From Arthrobacter sp. ES3-54 (lineage in GTDB: Bacteria > Actinomycetota > Actinomycetes > Actinomycetales > Micrococcaceae), in contig NZ_JAQFIF010000002.1 in NCBI RefSeq assembly GCF_029504395.1, positions 62,001 to 126,000 of the forward strand: a stretch of 64,000 nucleotides of DNA, written 5' to 3'. The notes under the pieces were generated by a model. The model had not been told where the DNA came from. It worked only from the letters and a program-made list of their open reading frames with translations, and did not search any database. A program made the translations under genes and the position numbers. Below, piece after piece: positions 45,488 to 58,019 of this stretch (position 1 is the first letter of the stretch; every line of letters starts with the position of its first letter).

Positions 45488-47836
45488 GTGACTCGCAAGA
45501 CTCCTCAGATCGAGGAACCGTCCGAGAAAGACCTCGTTGTAGCGGACGGGCCAAAGAGCTGGGCCGCCGGTGTCCCAGGCGTGTACCACTCCATGAAGCC
45601 GGCCATCGAACAGATGGGCCTGAACCGGACTCGCAAGACCGTCATGGCCATGAACCAGAAGGACGGCTTCGACTGTCCCAGCTGCGCGTGGCCGGATCCA
45701 CACCACCGCAAGGCGTTCGAGTTCTGCGAAAACGGGGCCAAGGCCGTGACCTGGGAGGCGACTCCGGTGGTGGTTCCCGATAATTTCTGGGCCGAGAATC
45801 CCGTCAGCGAACTGCGCAGCCGGTCCGAGTACTGGCTTGGCATGCAGGGCAGGCTTACCGAACCGGTCTACAAGCCCGCGGGCGAGGACCACTACAAGCC
45901 GGTCAGCTGGGCCGAAGCGCTCCGGCTCGTGACCGACAAGCTCAAGGGGCTGGACTCCCCCGACCGTGCGGCGTTCTACACCAGCGGCCGGACATCGAAC
46001 GAGGCCGCCTTCCTCTACCAGCTGATGGTCCGCGGCTACGGCACCAATAACCTGCCGGACTGCTCCAATATGTGCCACGAATCCTCGGGCTGGGCGATGG
46101 GCCAGACCATCGGCATCGGCAAGGCGACAGTCAGCTTCGACGACTACGCCCAAGCCGACCTGATCATCGTCATGGGCCAGAACCCGGGCACCAACCACCC
46201 CCGGATGATGACCGAACTCGAGGCGTGCAAGAACCGCGGCGGCGAGATCGTGGCCGTCAATCCCCTTCCCGAGGCCGGCCTGCGCCGCTATAAGAACCCG
46301 CAGGAGGTCAAGGGCGTGATCGGCCACGGCACCCAGATCGCGGACCAGTTCCTCCAGATCCGGATCGGCGGCGACATGGCCCTGCTGCAGGCCGTATCCA
46401 AGCGGGTGCTGGACGCCGAAGCCAAGAACCCCGGGACGGTCCTGGACCACGCCTTCCTGGCCGAACACTGCGAGGGACTCGAGGAGCTTAAGGAGCACCT
46501 GGCCCGGCTGGATGAGCGCACGGTGCTCGAAGCCACGGGCCTGCGCAGCGAGGACATCGATGAGCTCGCCGCCCGCTATCTCAAGGCCGAGAAAGTCATC
46601 ATCACCTGGGCCATGGGCATCACGCAGCAGAAGAAGGGTGTCGCCACCATCAAGGAGATCATCAACCTCCTGCTGTTGCGCGGCAACATGGGCAAGCCGG
46701 GCGCCGGCGCCTCCCCCATCCGCGGGCACAGCAATGTGCAGGGCGACCGCACCATGGGCATCTGGGAGCAGATGCCGCAGTCCTTCATGGATGCCCTCGG
46801 CAAGGAGTTCGACTTCGAGCCGCCCCGCGAGCACGGCACGGACTCCGTCGAGACCATCAACAAGATGCGCGCGGGCGAGATCAAGGTTTTCGTCGCCCTG
46901 GGCGGCAACCTAGTGGGGGCCATCTCGGACACGAATGCCGCCGTGGCGGCCATGGAGAACACGGAGATGTCGGTCCAGATCTCCACCAAGCTGAACCGCT
47001 CGCATACTGTGACGGGCCGCGAGGCGCTGATCCTCCCGACGATGGGTCGGACCGAGATCGACATCCAGGAATCCGGACCCCAGTTCGTTTCCGTGGAAGA
47101 CACCGTCTGCGCCGTGCACCCGTCGTGGGGCAGCGTCGAGCCCGTGTCCCATCATCTGCTCTCGGAGCCCGTTATCGTGAGCCGGCTGGGCAAACTCCTG
47201 GTGGGCGATAAAATCAAAGCCGACTGGGACGGTTATGAGAAGAACTACGACCTCATCCGGGATCACATTTCGCGGGTCGTGGGCGGCTGCAAGGACTACA
47301 ACCAGCGGATCCGGCAGGAAGGCGGGTTTATCCTCGCCCACGGTCCCCGGGACTCCCGCACTTTCCCTACGCCCACCGGCAAGGCGGTGCTGACTGTCAA
47401 TTATCTCGAACTTGTCCAGCGGCCGGAGGGAACCCTGATCCTGCAGAGCATGCGCTCCCATGACCAGTTCAACACCACCATCTACTCGCACAACGACCGC
47501 TACCGGGGCATCAAGAAGGGCCGCCATGTGGTGTTCGTGAACCCTGACGACATCGCCGAACTCGGCCTCGCGGACGGGCAGTACGTGGACGTCCACGGCG
47601 TGTACGACGACGGCGAGGAACGTGTGGTGCGCAAGTTCCGCGTGGTGTCGTACCCCACGGCACGCGGATGCGCGGCTGCCTACTACCCCGAGGCCAACGT
47701 GCTGGTGCCGTTGAACCACACGGCCGAGGGCAGCAACACGCCGGTCTCAAAGGCGGTCATCGTCCGGCTTGAGCCGAGCCTTGACCAGACGCCCGAGGGC
47801 GCGGCAACCGTCCCCGCCGGGGTGGCCTCACCCTAG
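45488..47836 (+). CDS. FdhF/YdeP-family molybdopterin oxidoreductase
   Basis: 782 residues. The N-terminus carries MNQKDGFDCPSCAWPDP, typical of the YdeP/FdhF-like alpha subunits, which keep only a reduced Cys pattern in place of the usual four-Cys Fe-S motif. SNMCHESSGWAM supplies a candidate Mo-ligand Cys. LLLLRGNMGKPGAGASPIRGHSNVQGDRTMG and the C-terminal molydopterin dinucleotide-binding domain (~650-760) follow. The enzyme should use bis-MGD; formate is often suggested as substrate but is not established for this subgroup, and E. coli YdeP is linked to acid resistance. No fdhD or electron-transfer subunit gene is adjacent. The start is GTG 45488. Confidence 0.88.
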   Translation: MTRKTPQIEEPSEKDLVVADGPKSWAAGVPGVYHSMKPAIEQMGLNRTRKTVMAMNQKDGFDCPSCAWPDPHHRKAFEFCENGAKAVTWEATPVVVPDNFWAENPVSELRSRSEYWLGMQGRLTEPVYKPAGEDHYKPVSWAEALRLVTDKLKGLDSPDRAAFYTSGRTSNEAAFLYQLMVRGYGTNNLPDCSNMCHESSGWAMGQTIGIGKATVSFDDYAQADLIIVMGQNPGTNHPRMMTELEACKNRGGEIVAVNPLPEAGLRRYKNPQEVKGVIGHGTQIADQFLQIRIGGDMALLQAVSKRVLDAEAKNPGTVLDHAFLAEHCEGLEELKEHLARLDERTVLEATGLRSEDIDELAARYLKAEKVIITWAMGITQQKKGVATIKEIINLLLLRGNMGKPGAGASPIRGHSNVQGDRTMGIWEQMPQSFMDALGKEFDFEPPREHGTDSVETINKMRAGEIKVFVALGGNLVGAISDTNAAVAAMENTEMSVQISTKLNRSHTVTGREALILPTMGRTEIDIQESGPQFVSVEDTVCAVHPSWGSVEPVSHHLLSEPVIVSRLGKLLVGDKIKADWDGYEKNYDLIRDHISRVVGGCKDYNQRIRQEGGFILAHGPRDSRTFPTPTGKAVLTVNYLELVQRPEGTLILQSMRSHDQFNTTIYSHNDRYRGIKKGRHVVFVNPDDIAELGLADGQYVDVHGVYDDGEERVVRKFRVVSYPTARGCAAAYYPEANVLVPLNHTAEGSNTPVSKAVIVRLEPSLDQTPEGAATVPAGVASP

Positions 47837-47888
47837 GCGCGCGACCATAGGCATAGGACCCTAAGCACACGCCAGCGCGGGCCGGGGC

Positions 47889-47975
47889 CACGGGACATGC
47901 CCAACCCCGGCCCCGGCGACGGGACATAACACCTACATGTCCGTCCCTGAGCCCCACCGTGGGGCATGTCCCGTG
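47889..47975. repeat. CATG-centred intergenic repeat, locus 3
   Basis: CACGGGACATGCCC (47889-47902) and GGGCATGTCCCGTG (47962-47975) form a perfect 14-bp inverted repeat with 59 bp between, which also contains ACATGTCC near 47935. The motif is the same as in the repeats at 18844-19040 and 19600-19934. It occupies the convergent gap between the FdhF-like gene and the DUF6457-like gene. Confidence 0.7.
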
Positions 47976-48015
47976 CTGCCGGCGGCGCGGGCGCTACTGC
48001 GTCACTGTCACAGCG

Positions 48016-48333
48016 CTATTGGGCCCTTTTGGCCCAGCCTTCCTCGTCCGGGCCGCCGGACTCGCCGTGCTCGCAGAGCTCAATGACTTTGTTCGATGCG
48101 GCGTGCACGGCCTCCTGCGTGCCCTTGCGGCCGTTGGTGGACGCGGTACCGGCCGCGTATCCCACAATGAACGCGCTGATGGCGTCCGCGTGCGGCCCGA
48201 CGGCTTTGACGGATTCGTCCGCGACCTGGACGATCTTTTCGTGGTCGACTTCCAGGTCGAGGATCTGCAGCGCCTGAATCAGCCGGCTGCTCCAATGCCG
48301 CAGCGAGCTGTCTTCGTCTCGGGACAACGTCAT
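48016..48333 (-). CDS. Small DUF6457-like protein associated with molybdenum cofactor genes
   Basis: 105 residues, acidic and mostly helical, starting MTLSRDEDSSLRHWSSRLIQALQILDLEVD and containing VAGYAAG-like FIVGYAAGTAS. The C-terminal 20 residues are Gly/Glu-rich. AAGGAG precedes the ATG at 48333; the open frame upstream is not protein-like. I believe it belongs to DUF6457, found next to MobA and molybdoenzyme genes in actinobacteria, but the assignment is from memory of the pattern. Position between an FdhF-like enzyme and the cox operon fits. Confidence 0.65.
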   Translation of the reverse strand: MTLSRDEDSSLRHWSSRLIQALQILDLEVDHEKIVQVADESVKAVGPHADAISAFIVGYAAGTASTNGRKGTQEAVHAASNKVIELCEHGESGGPDEEGWAKRAQ

Positions 48334-48439
48334 TGCTACTCCTTCTCGCAGGTGAATAGATTGTCTAACCCTCAAGGGGTAGCACCCGCCCCGGCCTTGT
48401 GCAATGCGACTTGTGCAACGCGACACAGCGGCAGGCGCC

Positions 48440-49429
48440 TCAGCTCCAGAGCGCCACGTGGAACTTGGACCCCCGCCGTTCCAGCCCCCGTGAACCGCCG
48501 GGGGCCACCATGGCCGCGGTGGCGTCGGCGGTGCCGGCAAACCTCTGCAGGGTCCGCGCCATGGTGGTGGCCCGGCGGCGGTCCAGGGTACTGGCCCACC
48601 AGAGTCCGGAGATCGGCGTTCCGGCCACCGGGACACGGGCCAGGGAGCCGCTGCGGATTTCAGTCCGGACAATATGGCCCAGCGCCAGCATGGTTCCTTC
48701 CCCGGCCCTGACAGCGGCGAGTGCCTCCGTTTCGCTGCTCAACCGGACGATCTCCGGCGCCACTGCCTGGGAAACCAGCCAGCGGCCCTCCTCGCTGGCC
48801 GCCTGGATGCCGGCGGGACCGGCAAACCACGGCCTGCGCAGCAGTTCGGCCAGCGCTACGGGTCCGTGGAGGGCGGCGAGCGGATGTTCGGCGGCCGCCA
48901 CGACAATCCGCTGATACCGCAGGAACGGGACGGAGTCGATGCCGACGTCGCCACTAGCGTTGGGAAGGGAACCGTTGCGGACGGGGGGCCGGGCTCCCAA
49001 GGCGATGTCATAGACGCGCTCCAGCAACAGCGATGCAATGTCCTCGGCCTCCTCCACCACCACATCGACGGAGGCGCCGGGGACCCGGCGGGTGAACAGG
49101 TCCAGCAGGCGCCCGGCCGCGTGCTCGGCAAACGGCGCCGTGGCCACGATTTTCAGCCGGCCGGTCTCGGTCTGGGCGTGGGCCACCTCCCACCGGGCCC
49201 GGTCCGCCAGTCCCACGATGTCCTGGGCGTGTTCGGCGAGGGCCCGGCCCCCCGGGGTCAGCGCGATCCCGCCGTGGGCGCGCACGAAGAGCGGATCACC
49301 CAGATCCTGCCTGAGGGCGGCAAGCGCTGTCGAAACGGCCGGTTCGCTGACTCCGAGGTGGACAGCGGCCGCGTGAAGAGAGCCCAGCTTGGCCACCAGG
49401 GCGAACGTCCGCAACTGTCCCAATGTCAT
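48440..49429 (-). CDS. LysR-family regulator divergent from the cox operon
   Basis: 329 residues. An N-terminal winged helix-turn-helix (TLGQLRTFALVAKLGSLHAAAVHLGVSEPAVSTALAALRQDLGDPLFVR, residues 1-60) is followed by a periplasmic-binding-like effector domain. ATG 49429 gives the usual LysR start; GTG 49435 is possible. The C-terminal ~30 residues are extra. Being divergent from coxM with 131 bp between, it is the natural candidate regulator of CO dehydrogenase genes. Ligand unknown. Confidence 0.9.
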   Translation of the reverse strand: MTLGQLRTFALVAKLGSLHAAAVHLGVSEPAVSTALAALRQDLGDPLFVRAHGGIALTPGGRALAEHAQDIVGLADRARWEVAHAQTETGRLKIVATAPFAEHAAGRLLDLFTRRVPGASVDVVVEEAEDIASLLLERVYDIALGARPPVRNGSLPNASGDVGIDSVPFLRYQRIVVAAAEHPLAALHGPVALAELLRRPWFAGPAGIQAASEEGRWLVSQAVAPEIVRLSSETEALAAVRAGEGTMLALGHIVRTEIRSGSLARVPVAGTPISGLWWASTLDRRRATTMARTLQRFAGTADATAAMVAPGGSRGLERRGSKFHVALWS

Positions 49430-49440
49430 CGCCACGGCTT

Positions 49441-49458
49441 CATAACCTTTCGCTTATG
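49441..49458. promoter_or_regulatory. Inverted repeat in the LysR-cox intergenic region
   Basis: CATAA-CCTTTCGC-TTATG, perfect 5-bp arms, 12 bp from the LysR start. It is the only AT-rich dyad in the gap and is a candidate LysR site controlling both promoters, although its spacing does not give an exact T-N11-A. Confidence 0.45.
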
Positions 49459-49560
49459 ACGATATTGACAGTCCACTCAGGCCGGGGCAAGACTGACCTC
49501 AATCCGGCGCTACGCTGCCGCTGCACCACGCCGCCGGCCGTTCGGAGTGAGGTAGGGACT

Positions 49561-50439
49561 ATGCAGATTCCGGCTCCATTTGACTACGTGCGCGCCACCA
49601 GCGTGGACAACGCGCTGGAACTTCTCGCCCGGTACGGCCCCGAATCCCGGGTGGTGGCCGGCGGCCACAGCCTCCTGCCGATGATGAAGCTTCGCCTCTC
49701 CCGGCCCGAATGGCTGATCGACATCAATGACCTCTACGAGCTCGATTTCATCCTCCGTGACGGCAACAAGCTACGGGTCGGCGCCCTGACGCGCCACACC
49801 ACTTTGCTGGAATCGGACGAGGTCGCCGCGCTGTTCCCCATCGTGCGCGACGCCGAATTGGTGATCGCCGACCCCGTGGTGCGCAACCGCGGCACGATCG
49901 GCGGCTCGCTCTGCCAGGCCGACCCCGCCGAGGACCTCTCCACCGTTTGTGATGTCCTTGCCGCCGAGGCAGTGATCCGCGGGCCACGCGGCGAGCGCAT
50001 CCTGTCCATGTCCGAGTTCCATCGCGGACCTTATGAAACAGCGGTCGGGCAGGACGAGCTGCTCTGCGAACTCAGGTTCGGCATCCGACCCCGAACGGGC
50101 AGCGCCTATGAAAAGGTCGAACGCCGGGTCGGGGACTGGGCAGTCGGCGCCGCCGGCGCCGCAGTCACTCTCGCCGCGGACGGGACGGTCGACGACGCCG
50201 CCGTCGGACTCACGGCGCTGGGCCTTGACCACCTGGTGGCCGATGCCGCCGCCGTGCTCCGCGGCAGGCGTCCGGACGAGGAGCTGTTCGCGCAGGCCGG
50301 AAGGCTGGCAGCGGCGGCCTGCGATCCGGTGGCGGACCAGCGCGGCCCGGTCGACTACAAGCGGCATCTCGCCGATGAGCTCACCCAAAGGGTGCTGCGG
50401 CGGGCCTGTGCCCGCGCCGCCCAGATGCAGGAAGGCTGA
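49561..50439 (+). CDS. coxM: CO dehydrogenase medium (FAD) subunit
   Basis: 292 residues, the usual length. The FAD-binding motifs of the xanthine dehydrogenase/CO dehydrogenase medium subunit are present: VVAGGHSLLPMMKLR (~32-47) and NRGTIGGSL (~108-116). The C-terminal CODH flavoprotein domain follows (SAYEKVERRVGDWAVGAAGAAVTL). It passes electrons from the Fe-S clusters to the respiratory chain. It opens the operon in the M-S-L order of form I CODH. ATG 49561 matches the family N-terminus MQIPAPFDYVRA. Confidence 0.95.
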   Translation: MQIPAPFDYVRATSVDNALELLARYGPESRVVAGGHSLLPMMKLRLSRPEWLIDINDLYELDFILRDGNKLRVGALTRHTTLLESDEVAALFPIVRDAELVIADPVVRNRGTIGGSLCQADPAEDLSTVCDVLAAEAVIRGPRGERILSMSEFHRGPYETAVGQDELLCELRFGIRPRTGSAYEKVERRVGDWAVGAAGAAVTLAADGTVDDAAVGLTALGLDHLVADAAAVLRGRRPDEELFAQAGRLAAAACDPVADQRGPVDYKRHLADELTQRVLRRACARAAQMQEG

Positions 50440-50444
50440 AGTCG

Positions 50445-51025
50445 ATGCAGATCAGCATGACCGTCAACGGCAACGACGTCACGAGCGAGATCGAACCCCG
50501 GGTGCTCCTGGTCCATTACATCCGCGAGGTCCTGGGCCTCACCGGTACGCACTGGGGATGCGACACGAGCAACTGCGGGACGTGTGTGGTCCTGATGGAC
50601 GGACAGCCAGTGAAGTCCTGCACCGTCCTGGCCGCCATGGCCGCGGGGCACGACATCCGCACCGTCGAGGGACTGGCCACCGGCGGCACCCTCGACCCCG
50701 TCCAGCAGGGCTTCATGGAGGAGCACGGGCTGCAGTGCGGCTTCTGCACCCCGGGGATGATGCTCACGGCACGCGCGCTCCTTGATAAGAATCCGCACCC
50801 GGACGACACCGAGATCCGGCAGGCCATTTCCGGGCAGATCTGCCGGTGCACGGGATACGCCACGATTGTCCGTTCGGTGCAGTGGGCCGCAGCCCATCCT
50901 GCCGGCCACGGCCTGGACGACGCACCCGCCACCGACTATTCTGCCGGCACCGGCCTGGACGGCACCGACACCGCCGTCCCGGATGTCGCCACAGAGACAG
51001 CGGAAACAGGCACGGAGGTGAAGGC

Positions 51026-51029
<4 letters not shown>
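50445..51029 (+). CDS. coxS: CO dehydrogenase small (2x[2Fe-2S]) subunit
   Basis: 194 residues. The plant-ferredoxin-like cluster Cys are 39, 44, 47 and 59 (WGCDTSNCGTC); the second cluster uses Cys98, 101, 133 and 135 (CGFCTPGM, CRCTGY). Residues after ~155 are an acidic, Thr/Ala-rich tail beyond the usual length. It relays electrons from the Mo-Cu site to CoxM. It follows coxM by 5 bp and overlaps coxL by 4 bp (ATGA). Confidence 0.95.
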
Positions 51030-53418
<2,389 letters not shown>

Positions 53419-53419
<1 letters not shown>

Positions 53420-54372
53420 TGCCCTCCATCGCAGAGACCCTGGCCGCCAGAGCCGCTGAACTCGCCAGCCGCCGCGAGCCGTTCGTCCACGCCACGGTGG
53501 TCCGCGCCCAGCGCCCCACGAGCGCCCACGCAGGGGACACGGCCCTGGTGTTGCCCACCGGAGAGATCCAGGGCTTTGTGGGCGGGAACTGTGTCGAGGC
53601 ATCGGTGCGCGAGTACAGCCTGCAGGTCCTGGCCTCCCAGGAACCCCTCCTCTTGCGGGTGCTGCCCGGAGAACCGTCGCAGACCACGGAGGAGGGCGCC
53701 GTCGAGGTGTCCAACCCCTGCCTCAGCGGCGGGGCGATCGAGATCTTCCTCCAGCCGCGGATTCCGGCACCCCGGGTCCTGGTGGTGGGTACGACGCCGG
53801 TGGCGCAGGCGCTGGCGACGCTCGGTTCCGGCGTCGGCCTCGAAGTCGAACTGACGGACGGCGAATCCGCTGACCCCCACGGCGATGACGCGGCACTGAT
53901 CGTCGCCTCGCACGGAAAAGCGGAAGAGGGTGCGCTGGAGGCGGCCCTGCGCGCGGGTGTCCCCTACGTTGCCCTCGTGGCCAGCGAAACCCGCGGCGCC
54001 GCCGTCTTGGAATCCCTCGACGTCGACGACGCCCATCGGGCGCGGGTTTTCACGCCGGCCGGGCTGCAGCTCGGTGCCCGGACCCCCGGGGAGATCGCGC
54101 TTTCAATCCTGGCCCAGCTGGTTGGGGAACGGTCCAAGGCAAGGCGCGCTTCCCCGCCCCTTGTGGCGGCCGCTGCCGCCACGCCCGCAGGCATGGAGGC
54201 GCCCACGGAGTCAGGGCCGGCGAGCGCCGTCGACCCGGTGTGCGGCATGTCCGTCCCGGCCCTCGAGTCATCCCTGCACCTGGAACACAACGGGATCACC
54301 GTCTACTTCTGCTCGCCCGGCTGCCGGGCCGCCTTCCGCAAAGATCCGGAGCGCTATGCCCTCACGGCCTGA
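53419..54372 (+). CDS. XdhC/CoxF-like maturation protein fused to a C-terminal YHS domain
   Basis: 317 residues. Residues ~1-115 resemble the XdhC N-terminal domain (FVHATVVRAQRPTSAHAGDTALVLPTGEIQGFVGGNCVEASVREY). A Rossmann-like C domain spans ~120-235 (RVLVVGTTPVAQALATLG, then LGARTPGEIALSILAQ). After an Ala-rich linker comes a YHS domain (~270-317): VDPVCGMSVP...VYFCSPGCRAAFRKDPERY, with Cys ligands suited to metal binding. XdhC proteins handle the sulfurated Mo cofactor, and CoxF of Oligotropha carboxidovorans is linked to copper insertion into CODH, so a Cu-carrying YHS tail is plausible. Overlaps coxL by 1 bp and the next gene by 17 bp. Confidence 0.85.
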
Positions 54373-55038
54373 ATCGCTGCGGGCGCCCGGTTGCCCTGAG
54401 CCCCGGACTGCGGGAATCATCCTGGCCGCGGGTGTGTCGCGGCGCCTGGGCCGGCCCAAACAACTCCTGCCCTACGGCCCGGGGGTTCTGCTCGATGCCG
54501 TCCTGGCGACCGCCCGGGACTGCGAATTCGGCCAGACGGTGCTGGCCCTGGGCGGCGCGGCGGCCGAAGTAGAGCGCACCGTCGACACCAGCGGCTGCGA
54601 GGTGGTGCTCAACCCGGACTTCGGCGAAGGGTGCGCGTCCTCGATCGCCACGGCGCTCGCCGCCCTGCATCCGGATATCGACGCCGTGGTCCTGTTGCTC
54701 GGAGATCAGCCCGGCGTCCGGGCCGCGAGTGTCCGGGCCGTGCTCGGCGCCCTCCTGCAGACCGGTTCCGGCGCCCCTTCGGCCGGCGCCGGCGCCGCTC
54801 CTGCTGACTTAGGCGGCATCGCGGTGTGCCGCTACGACGACGGCGTGGGCCACCCCCTGGCGTTTGCCCGGCGCATGCTTCCGGACCTGGCCGCCCTGCA
54901 CGGGGACAAAGCAGTCTGGAAGCTCCTCGAACAGCGGGCGGACGACGTCGTCGAGGTCCGCACGCCCGGTCCCGTCCCCTGGGACGTGGACACCGAGGAA
55001 GATTACCGGCGCCTGCTTGACGGGCTGCAGGGGGCCGT

Positions 55039-55042
<4 letters not shown>
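54356..55042 (+). CDS. Molybdenum cofactor nucleotidyltransferase (MocA-like)
   Basis: 228 residues. GT-A-type nucleotidyltransferase: IILAAGVSRRLGRPKQLLPYG (~21-41) is the LAAGxSxRxGxPK nucleotide-binding motif, and VVLLLGDQPGV carries the metal-binding Asp. MocA-type enzymes transfer CMP to molybdopterin, giving the MCD cofactor that CODH uses. An Ala/Gly-rich loop around 145-155 is unusual. The ATG lies inside the end of the upstream gene; the stop overlaps coxD by 4 bp. Confidence 0.88.
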
Positions 55043-55954
<912 letters not shown>

Positions 55955-55962
<8 letters not shown>

Positions 55963-57256
55963 GGACCATGGCCCCGCCCAAAACAACAGCGCCACTGATC
56001 GGCCGCCACGGGTCGAGGCAGCAGCCTTGTCCGCCGCGTTCGTCACGGCCATCCGGAGGGCAGGCCTTGCTACGTCGCCGGACCGGGCCGCACGGCTGGC
56101 CGAGGCGCTCCACCTGATCCCGCCTGCCCAGCTTGAGCAGCTCTACTGGACCTGCCGCGTGGTGCTCGTGTCTGCGCGCGAACAGGTGCCCCTGTTTGAT
56201 GCCGTCTTCGCAGCCGTGTTCGGTGCGAATGCCGGCACCGCTCTACCGGACCGGGTGGCCCGCGCGGCAGTGCCGGTGCCGCCCGCACCACAGCCGCGGA
56301 CCAGGCCGGCTGCGCCAGGCACCCGGGAGGCGGGCACGGCCCCCGGTACGGACCAGCACCCGCGCGTGGCCTCCCCCGGCCAGGATAGCTCCGCCCAGGG
56401 CCGCCGCGCCGATCGGGATGCGGTCCTGGCCATGGTTTCCGCGGACGAACACCTGCATGAGGCCTCCTTTGCCGAGCTTTCTGCCGATGAAGTAGGCGAG
56501 GTGCGGCGGCTGGCCGCGGCGCTGCAGCTGGCGACGCCGCTGCGCCTCAGCCGCCGCACACGCACGTCGGCACACAGCACAGCGAGCCTGGACGTCCGGG
56601 CGACGGTTCGCGCTGCCCGGCGCTCCGGAACCGACGCCCCACTGCTGCTGTACGCCCGCCGGCGCGAACAGCGCCGCAAATTGGTGCTGCTGTGCGATGT
56701 TTCCGGATCGATGGAGGCCTACGCGCGCGTCTTCGTGTCCCTGCTGCAGGGCGCTGTGACCGGGGCCGGGGCCGAAGCCTTTGTCTTCTCCACGAGGCTG
56801 ACCAGGCTTACGCGGCAACTGGCCCTGCGCGATCCTGACCAGGCCCTGGCCCGCGCCGCCGTCTCGGCGCCCGACTGGGCCAGCGGAACCCGGATCGCCG
56901 AATGCCTCCGTCGCTTCGTCGACGAGCACGGCCGCCGCGGACTGGCGCGGGGCGCAGTGGTGGTGGTGTTTTCGGACGGCTGGGCCTACGAGGATCCGGA
57001 CCAGGTCGCGGCGCAAATGGCCCGCCTGCGCCGGCTGGCCCACAGGATCATCTGGGTAAATCCGCGCAAGGCGGCGCCGCAGTACCAGCCCCTTGTAGGC
57101 GGCATGGCAGCAGCACTGCCCTATTGCGACGCATTCGTCAGCGGCCACAGCTACCGGGCCTTGGTGGAGCTGACGGCCGCAATCCGGGGTGACGGCGCGC
57201 AACCAGGCCAGAGGCACGGACGAGCGAGAGGCAAGGAACCAGCGCATGCAAATTGA
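55955..57256 (+). CDS. coxE: CoxE, VWA-domain protein for CODH maturation
   Basis: 433 residues. N-terminal helical part, a Pro/Ala-rich linker (~105-150), then a C-terminal von Willebrand A domain (~240-420). The MIDAS motif is DVSGSM and SDGWAYEDPDQ supplies further ligands. CoxE acts with CoxD in building the Mo-S-Cu cluster. ATG 55955 overlaps the coxD stop. The 3' end overlaps coxG by 11 bp. Confidence 0.93.
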
Positions 57257-58010
57257 CAGCACGTTCTCGGTGGTCGCACCGATAAGCCAGGTGTGGGACA
57301 CACTGATGGACTTTGAGGGGGTGGCCGGATGCCTCCCCGGGGCCAAGATCCTGAACAAGCTTTCGGAGGACGCCTACCAAGTGGGCATGACGGTAAAGCT
57401 CGGCCCGGTCACGATGCAATACAGGGGCCTGCTGAATGTCATTGAAAGAAACCCCTCGGAACATCGCGCCGTCCTGGGCGGCAAGGCCCAGGAGACCCGC
57501 GGGCAGGGCACCGCCGAGGCCACCGTCACCCTGACGCTGGCCGAAGACGGCGCGGCCACACGGGGGTCCGTCAGCGCAGATCTCGCGCTGTCCGGGAAGG
57601 CCGCGGCCATGGGCAAGGGGGTGATCGGGAGCGTCACGGAGCAGATGATGTCCCTCTTCGCGAATAACTTGCAGGCCATGCTCACGGAGGGTGCACCTCC
57701 AGTCCCCGAAGCACCGCCGGAACCGGTCCCGGCGGCGGCCCCGACGGCTGTACCGGAGCCGATCCCGGCGTCGGCCGCTCAGCCGGTCCCGACGGCTGTC
57801 CCGGAGCCAGTTCCGGTGTCGGCCGCGGAGCCGGCGTCTGCCGCGCCGGGCGGCAGCCTGGATGCGCTGAGCCTCGCCAAGGGAGTCGCGGCGGAGCAGC
57901 TGTCCAGCCCTGCGAAAGTCCTCGGTGTTGTCGCCGTCGTGGCGTGCATCGCCTACTGGGCCGGGCGGCGTTCAGCGTTCCGGATGCTCCGGCTGTGCGG
58001 CAGGCTCTGA
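57246..58010 (+). CDS. coxG: CoxG, SRPBCC-domain membrane anchor of CO dehydrogenase
   Basis: 254 residues. Residues 1-145 are the CoxG SRPBCC domain (MQIDSTFSVVAPISQVWDTLMDFEGVAGCLPGAKIL, then YRGLLNVIE). A Pro/Ala/Val/Glu repeat linker (~150-205, EPVPxAAP units) follows, then a C-terminal membrane helix (~232-248, VLGVVAVVACIAYWAG) and a short basic tail. CoxG helps recruit CODH to the cytoplasmic membrane, where it meets the quinone pool. The repeat linker is longer than needed for the domain. Confidence 0.92.
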   Translation: MQIDSTFSVVAPISQVWDTLMDFEGVAGCLPGAKILNKLSEDAYQVGMTVKLGPVTMQYRGLLNVIERNPSEHRAVLGGKAQETRGQGTAEATVTLTLAEDGAATRGSVSADLALSGKAAAMGKGVIGSVTEQMMSLFANNLQAMLTEGAPPVPEAPPEPVPAAAPTAVPEPIPASAAQPVPTAVPEPVPVSAAEPASAAPGGSLDALSLAKGVAAEQLSSPAKVLGVVAVVACIAYWAGRRSAFRMLRLCGRL

Positions 58011-58019
58011 GGAGCGCCG

